A stretch of DNA of 64,000 nucleotides, taken from positions 1 to 64,000 of the forward strand of contig OENT01000551.1 of assembly GCA_900239685.1 (NCBI GenBank). The letters are read 5' to 3'. The notes under the pieces are model-generated. The model saw nothing but the letters and a program-made list of their open reading frames with translations, ran no database searches and was not told the origin of the DNA. Shown here in pieces: positions 57,774 to 64,000 of this stretch; position 1 is the stretch's first letter, and each line of letters starts with the position of its first letter. Origin of the DNA: Rotaria macrura (taxonomy: Eukaryota > Rotifera > Eurotatoria > Philodinida > Philodinidae). The translations under genes were made by a program, and so were the position numbers.

Positions 57774-60700
57774 CTAGCCAGAGGTGGTACAAACAGGAAA
57801 TTGTGACCAGGTTCCTGTATAAAGACAAGTAATATTGAGAGAGCCAGACATTGGATTAAGAGTGAATCTCGGTGCACACTGTAGTTGAATCCAGCCACCA
57901 GCAAGAATACCACCATTACCAGCATAAAGCGATTTCGATAGTATTTGCACATTAACAAGTGCTGATTGTAATTGACTGACGGGACAAGAAGGACTTACTA
58001 TACAAAAAATAATAATAAAATAAATATTTGGCATTTTAAACTCAGTGAAACATAGAAAATATACCAGCACAAACAGGAACTGGATCCCACACACCATTCG
58101 TACACGATATCAAAAGTTGGCCAGCCGTATTAACATACATATATCCAGGATAACATGTGAACTGAACTTTTCTCTGGTATACCGTACTATTATATTGTAT
58201 GTATGTTGATGATGTTACGGAACTATTCGGAACCAACGGTATATTGGCGCAATTCGATGATGGAAGCATGGTTGTTGTACTGCTTTGACCAGAGGCTAAA
58301 ACATGACAATAATAAAAATTACATCGAATTCTTAAAATATCATTTACAAGAAACTAACCAACGCAGATAGGTTGCGCTGACCAGACTCCGTTCGTACATA
58401 TCATCATTGATGTACTGACTAGAGCATATGGTGGCGTACACATGTAAGCAATATAAGCTCCAGATAGAGCTTGTACAGGAGTCGGCAACATGAGACCGTT
58501 CATAGAAGTTGCATATCCATGAGCTATTGTTAATAGACTTGTACTATAGGCGCAAGGTGAACTACTTGATAAAGATGCTATTGTTATTGCACTTGTCGTC
58601 GTCTGAATATTTGAAACACAGTTCGGAAACGAGCTCCATGAACCATTGGTGCTACATGTCACGTTCAAGCTACCACCAATGTTAGTGTAACCGTTAATAC
58701 AAGTGAAGGCAATATAAGAACCACTAAGAACGACGCCTGCTTCTTGTGGGTTCTGCATCAAGTGGCTCTGAGCAGTGATTTGTAAACCAGTTGATGTTGA
58801 TGCGTAGCTTTGCAAAGCGGAGAACGAACATCGACCCGTTACTTCAAAAAGTCAATGCATAAAAAAAGGAAAATTTTCCAGACAATCTAATCGTACTTAG
58901 ACATTTGGGTTTCGTAGACCACATGCCATTATTACATGCATAAAGTCCACCAATGGTTGGATCGAGTGCATAGCCGGGCATGCAACTAAATTGAATCCAT
59001 CCTAGAATTAATGTCATCAAATCGTGAAAGCAAATTCCCTAATCTTGTCTTAATACCAGTGACAGTGTTGCTTGTTGTGTATATTAACGACATATTGGAA
59101 TAATATCCATTGGTAATGTTAAGTGTTGTTGCATCGATGATACATGACACAGAATTACCTATGGGCATTGCGGTCGTTGCGGAAGAAACATTGCCAGTAT
59201 TCATAACACAGTTAGGAAACGAGCTCCATGAACTGTTCGTGTAACATGTAACATTCAAACTGCCACCAATATTTGTGTAGCCATTCTTGCAAGCAAACAA
59301 CATGTAAGAACCATTGAGAACGACGCCTGTTTCTTGTTGATTTTGCATTAATTGCCTCTGGCTAGTGATTTGCAAACCAGTAGTGCTTGACATAAAGCTT
59401 TGCAACACCGACAACGAACATCTACCCGTTACTTTAAATATTCAACGCATATAAAACTCAAACTTTTTAGAAAAGCTAATCGTACTCAGACACTTGGGTT
59501 TCGTAGACCACATGCCATTAGTACATGTATAAAGTCCACCAATGGTTGGATCGACTACATATCCAGGCATGCAACTAAATTGAATCCATCCTAGAATTTA
59601 TGTCATCAAATCGTGAAAGGAAATTCACAAATCTTGTCTTAATACCAGTCACACTGTTGCTTGTTGTGTATATTAACGACATGTTAGAATAATACCCATT
59701 GGTAATGTTAAGTGCTGTTGCATCGATGATACAAGATACGGAATTACCTGTGGGCGTTGTGGTTGTTGTAAGAAAAGCATTGCCAGTATTCATAACACAG
59801 TTCGGAAACGAGCTCCATGAACCATTGGTGCTACATGTCACGTTCAAGCTACCACCATTGTTTATGTAACCGTTAATACAAGTGAACACAATGTAAGAAC
59901 CGCTAAGAACGATGCCTGCTTCTTGTGGGTTCTGCATCAAGTGGCTCTGAGCAGTGATTTGTAAACCAGTTGAAGTTGATGCGTAGCTTTGCAAAGCGGA
60001 GAACGAACATCGACCCGTTACTTCAAAAAGTCAATGCATAAAAAAGGAAAATTTTCTAGACAATCTAATCGTACTCAGACATTTGGGTTTCGTGGACCAC
60101 ATGCCATTAGTACATGGATAAAGTCCACCAATGGTTGGATCGAGTGCATAGCCGGGCATGCAACTAAATTGAATCCATCCTAGAATTAATGTCATCAAAT
60201 CGTGAAAGCAAATTCAAAAATCTTGTCTTAATACCAGTGACAGTGTTGCTTGTTGTGTATATTAACGACATATTGGAATAATATCCATTGGTAATGTTAA
60301 GTGTTGTTGCATCGATGATACATGACACAGAATTACCTATGGGCGTTGCGGTCGTTGCGGAAGAAACATTGCCAGTATTCATAACACAGTTAGGAAACGA
60401 GCTCCATGAACCATTGGTGCTACATGTCACGTTCAAGCTACCACCATTGTTTATGTAACCGTTAATACAAGTGAACACAATGTAAGAACCGCTAAGAACG
60501 ACGCCTGTTTCTTGTTGATTCTGCATTAAGTGACTCTGAGTAGTGATTTGTAAACCGTTTGAACTTAAAGTATAGCTTTGCAAAGCCGTGAAAGAACATC
60601 GGCCAGTTGCTAAATTTATTGACGGAAATAAACAGAATGTAATTCAAGTGGAGATTTTCGGGCAGAATGAATATATGGAAGTTGAGATTTGCTGATTTAA

Positions 60701-62998
60701 AACATACAATATTGATGTTTGTTGGAGAAGGCTATGATTTCCAGAAAGCTATCTTTGAAAAGAGTGAACTGACACCTAGTGGTGGCAAGTTACATCTCGT
60801 TAAACGGGTATTCTTTTTATTACTCATTTCATGGCTTATAATAAGTGAATCAGAAATATAATGCCATGGTAAGTGAAAGCAGCTAATTCCTAAAAGTTCC
60901 CTGGCAGAAAACGAACAGTTTCTATGTTTCGTTCGCCAAATCTACTAATGAGGTTTTTTTCGCGGCTTCGAATAACGTGAATATAAACCATTCTGTTCAG
61001 AATTCGTTTTAGATAGAGAATATTGTATTCACTAACCAAGTTATATACAACCATTGAAACGTTCCATCGAAGCGTCTTAATCTGTGTCTCAATCATATCA
61101 CTCAAGGCAAATAATACATGTAGCATCCCTCAATGAAATTCTTACTTAGACACTGTGGTTTCGTTGACCACATGCCATTAGTACATGTATAAAGTCCACC
61201 AATCGTTGAATCGAGTGCATAGCCAGGCATGCAACTAAATTGAATCCATCCTAAAACATATGTAGAATAATATTGAAGAAAAGAATTCACAAATCTTGTC
61301 TTAATACCAGTCACTGTGTTGCTTGTTGTGTATATTAACGACATGTTGGAATAATATCCATTGGTAATGTTAAGTGTTGTTGCACCGATGATACAAGACA
61401 CGGAATTACCTGTGAGCATTGCAGTTGTTGTAATTGTTGTAAAAGAAGCATTGCCAGTATTCGTAAGACAGTTCGGAAACGAGCTCCATGAACCATTGGT
61501 GCTACATGTCACGTTCAAGCTACCACCAATGTTAGTGTAACCGTTAATACAAGTGAAGGCAATATAAGAACCACTAAGAACGACGCCTGCTTCTTGTGGG
61601 TTCTGCATCAAGTGGCTCTGAGCAGTGATTTGTAAACCAGTTGAAGTTGATGCGTAGCTTTGCAAAGCGGAGAACGAACATCGACCCGTTACTTCAAAAA
61701 GTCAATGCATAAAAAAGGAAAATTTTCTAGACAATCTAATCGTACTCAGACATTTGGGTTTCGTGGACCACATGCCATTAGTACATGGATAAAGTCCACC
61801 AATGGTTGGATCGAGTGCATAGCCAGGCATGCAACTAAATTGAATCCATCCTAGAATTTATGTCATCAAATCGTGAAAGCAAATTCCCTAATCTTGTCTT
61901 AATACCAGTGACAGTGTTGCTTGTTGTGTATATTAACGACATATTGGAATAATATCCATTGGTAATGTTAAGTGTTGTTGCATCCATCGTGCAATATGAA
62001 GTTCCTGTAGGTACCGCAACAGTGGTTAGAGCGCTACCGCTAGTATTCAAGACACAGTTAGGAAATTGACTCCACGAACCATTTGAAGAACATGTTATAT
62101 TTAAACTACCACCGATATTTGTGTAGCCACCAATACACGCGAGTACAATATACGAACCATTGAGAACAGAACTTGTGTCTTGTGAAACTTGCATTAATTG
62201 ACTTTGTCCAGTGTTTTTGAAAGTGACGGAATTCGATAAAAGGTTTTGTAACGTCGAAAACGAACATCTGCCAGTGACTGTAGAAGATGGATTCGTAGAA
62301 AGATATATATGGAGGCAAAAACTTTAGTTTTACTTAAACATTGTGGTTTCGTTGACCAAACACCATTGTTACAAGTATACAATCCACCGATTGTTGGATC
62401 TAGTACATAACCAAAGACACAGGCAAACTGAATCCATCCTATGATATATATATATATATATATATGACGTGGTATGCTTAGAAATGTCGATATCGTCTAA
62501 TTACCAGTAGCCATTGTATTCGACATGTATGATAGTGATGAATTTAAATAATATCCATTGGTTATATTAAATGTTGCTTGATTAACTGTACAAGGTAGAG
62601 TACCAGTAGCCGTCATGGAACCATTACCAATAATGGTGCTCGGGTTTATAGCAACACACGTGGGAAAAGTTGTCCATGTATTACCAATACATGTAATGTT
62701 TAGTTGTCCATTCGAAAGTACATATCCACTATTACATACCATTGGTAAATACGCTCCCGATAATACAGAACTTTTATCTGCACCATTCATAGGTAAACTG
62801 CTGCTACCGTTGATGGACATTGTAATAGTGATGGATGAATTTTGAACAAAAGCGAATAATGGTGCTACAGGGCATTGACCTTTTTGAAATGACGTTTTAG
62901 TTGGACTTGAAAATGAAGAGAATTAGTAATATAGGATCCTTACCTTGGCATGCCACAACTAAGCAAACGATGCATATGCATAGACGGTAGTGATACAT
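57774..62998 (-). CDS. Secreted multi-CCP (sushi) domain protein, 16 exons
   Basis: Exons (minus): 62998-62944, 62879-62505, 62438-62334, 62277-61906, 61850-61746, 61691-61308, 61250-61146, 60609-60235, 60179-60075, 60020-59646, 59590-59486, 59431-59057, 59001-58897, 58841-58359, 58295-58065 and 57997-57774. All junctions are phase 1; total 1292 residues. Exon 1 is a signal peptide (MYHYRLCICIVCLVVACQ). A two-exon unit (about 375 + 105 bp) occurs six times, each coding two CCP domains, for example a first one with CINGYTNIGGSLNVTC then NGSWSSFPNC, and a second ending GWIQFSCMPGYAL then TIGGLYTCTNGMWSTKPQC. Exons 14-16 add four more, about 16 CCPs in all. CCP modules are extracellular binding domains of complement regulators, adhesion proteins and lectins. 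There are many N-glycosylation sequons and no membrane segment at the C-terminus. The ligand is unknown. Confidence 0.85.
60610..61145. other. Enlarged intron 7 of the CCP gene
   Basis: This 536-bp intron is several times longer than its neighbours (mostly 50-60 bp). It sits where a CCP unit joins the next, and may mark a duplication joint or an insertion. No transposon ends are evident. Confidence 0.4.
62442..62464. repeat. (AT)n microsatellite in CCP intron 2
   Basis: An uninterrupted run of alternating A and T within the short intron between exons 2 and 3 of the CCP gene. Confidence 0.8.
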
Positions 62999-64000
62999 GA
63001 TGAGAAAAAGAACTCTGAGACACTCAGAAAAAAAGTATTTTTCTCAAGCTTCTAATATAAATGTCAGAAGTGGGAAAGAAAATCAATGAAAATAAGAACA
63101 AATCACTTTATCATACGAATACACAAATGTTTCTAATGTACATTAGTTTTCATTGATGACGATGGTGGATAGATATTCAAATAAAAGCTAGGTACCATAT
63201 TGTCAAATATTCATTTGACAATCGCTCTATTTGAATCATGTCTATATTATTTTCTGAGGATCAGATATTTTTTCTACGCCTCAACATGACGTCAATAGAA
63301 TATGTTTTTCATTTTACCAATTATCATATACTGAAAACACAATATATATAGCATTCCTGCCAATTTTTTGATATTGCTTAAATGTTTTTGTTATATTTGA
63401 AACGAAAATTCGTTTTTGCAGTCAGTAATGAATAAAAGAGGAGAACATTCGTATCAATCGATTTGATAAAATGAGCAGCAAAATTGAAGGGCAGAAAAAC
63501 AAATGACGAAAGCACAATTATGAAGGATGTCTAGTTAATGATGACAATATACTTGAAGACAATTAACATTTCTCGCAGAGTCGAAGGCGTATCATTATAA
63601 AAATTTAACAAAAAATAATTTTTAATTGCGAATCGAATTCTTCGTCGAATACATACGTAATATGGATGGAATTATTTTTTAATGAAATGAATTGATATTA
63701 ATAGTTAATAAGAGAAAACACATGAATATTTCCTTAGTATTTCATTTTTCATTAGTAATCCTTGTCCATACAATACGAAACTGAATACAAATAAGTGAAC
63801 ACATAAGATGAATGTGTAGACATTCTAGGTTACTGGTTTTTCATTCGAAGCGCTGTCATCCATTATGATTTACAACATTGTCTTTAGATATACACCATTG
63901 AATCATTAATATACATGACAATGACATATCCAAAACTCAAAAGAAATATATATTCTTCATTTTATTTTAAATCATCTTCAACTTGTTATAAGATAGAAAA
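62999..64000. other. Upstream flank of the CCP gene
   Basis: A TTATATTA box lies about 55 bp upstream of the start codon on the minus strand (near 63053-63060). Otherwise no gene or repeat is recognised to the end of the window. Confidence 0.4.

Noticed and set aside
59400..61854. Near-identical plus-strand ORFs of 64 codons at 59400, 59989 and 61660
   Set aside because: They are antisense shadows of the repeated CCP exons on the minus strand; their similarity reflects the duplication of the CCP unit.

Overview
The window looks like nuclear DNA of an invertebrate, most probably a bdelloid rotifer. It is very AT-rich. Genes are split by short GT..AG introns, usually 50-100 bp, and the spaces between genes are crowded with small non-autonomous DNA transposons that have terminal inverted repeats. 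It carries animal protein families (p300/CBP-type acetyltransferase, CCP/sushi, F-box, ribonuclease-inhibitor LRR, SPFH), together with LRR and TIR expansions of the kind found in bdelloids. The organism is an inference; no search was run. The six-frame ORFs hold only pieces of these genes, so most gene models were joined by hand from splice sites and reading phase.

Layout. 1-9.4 kb: two minus-strand genes, a partial cupin-like conserved gene (3825-5337) and a SAM-LysM-EF-hand gene (7474-9424), among small TIR elements. 9.6-22.8 kb: gene-poor DNA made of nested non-autonomous elements, led by a 3.46-kb element with target-site duplications, plus low-complexity DNA. 23.1-25.5 kb: a plus-strand gene with three TIR domains, each followed by the same probable beta-sheet module. 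26-30.9 kb: a near-perfect 375-bp palindrome, a 1.4-kb Tc1/mariner-like TIR element and no convincing gene. 31.2-37.3 kb: a minus-strand LRR gene built from twenty regular exons, eighteen of them exactly 84-bp LRR units, with an F-box exon upstream that probably begins it. 38-44.7 kb: relics and no clear gene. 44.7-47.8 kb: a shortened p300/CBP-like gene with a TATA promoter, an in-frame stop, a damaged splice donor and both known catalytic residues substituted. 48-54.5 kb: unresolved ORFs and a hAT transposase relic. 54.6-56.9 kb: an SPFH/Band-7 coiled-coil gene with a TATA box. 57.8-63.0 kb: a 16-exon minus-strand gene for a secreted protein of about 16 CCP domains, built by tandem duplication.

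The genes do not form a pathway. Several are of recognition or signalling type (triple TIR, F-box/LRR, CCP, SAM-LysM) and look fast-evolving. The points most worth a second look are the triple TIR-beta protein in which only the third TIR keeps the NADase-type glutamate, the SAM-LysM-EF-hand combination, and the decaying catalytically altered p300/CBP paralogue.
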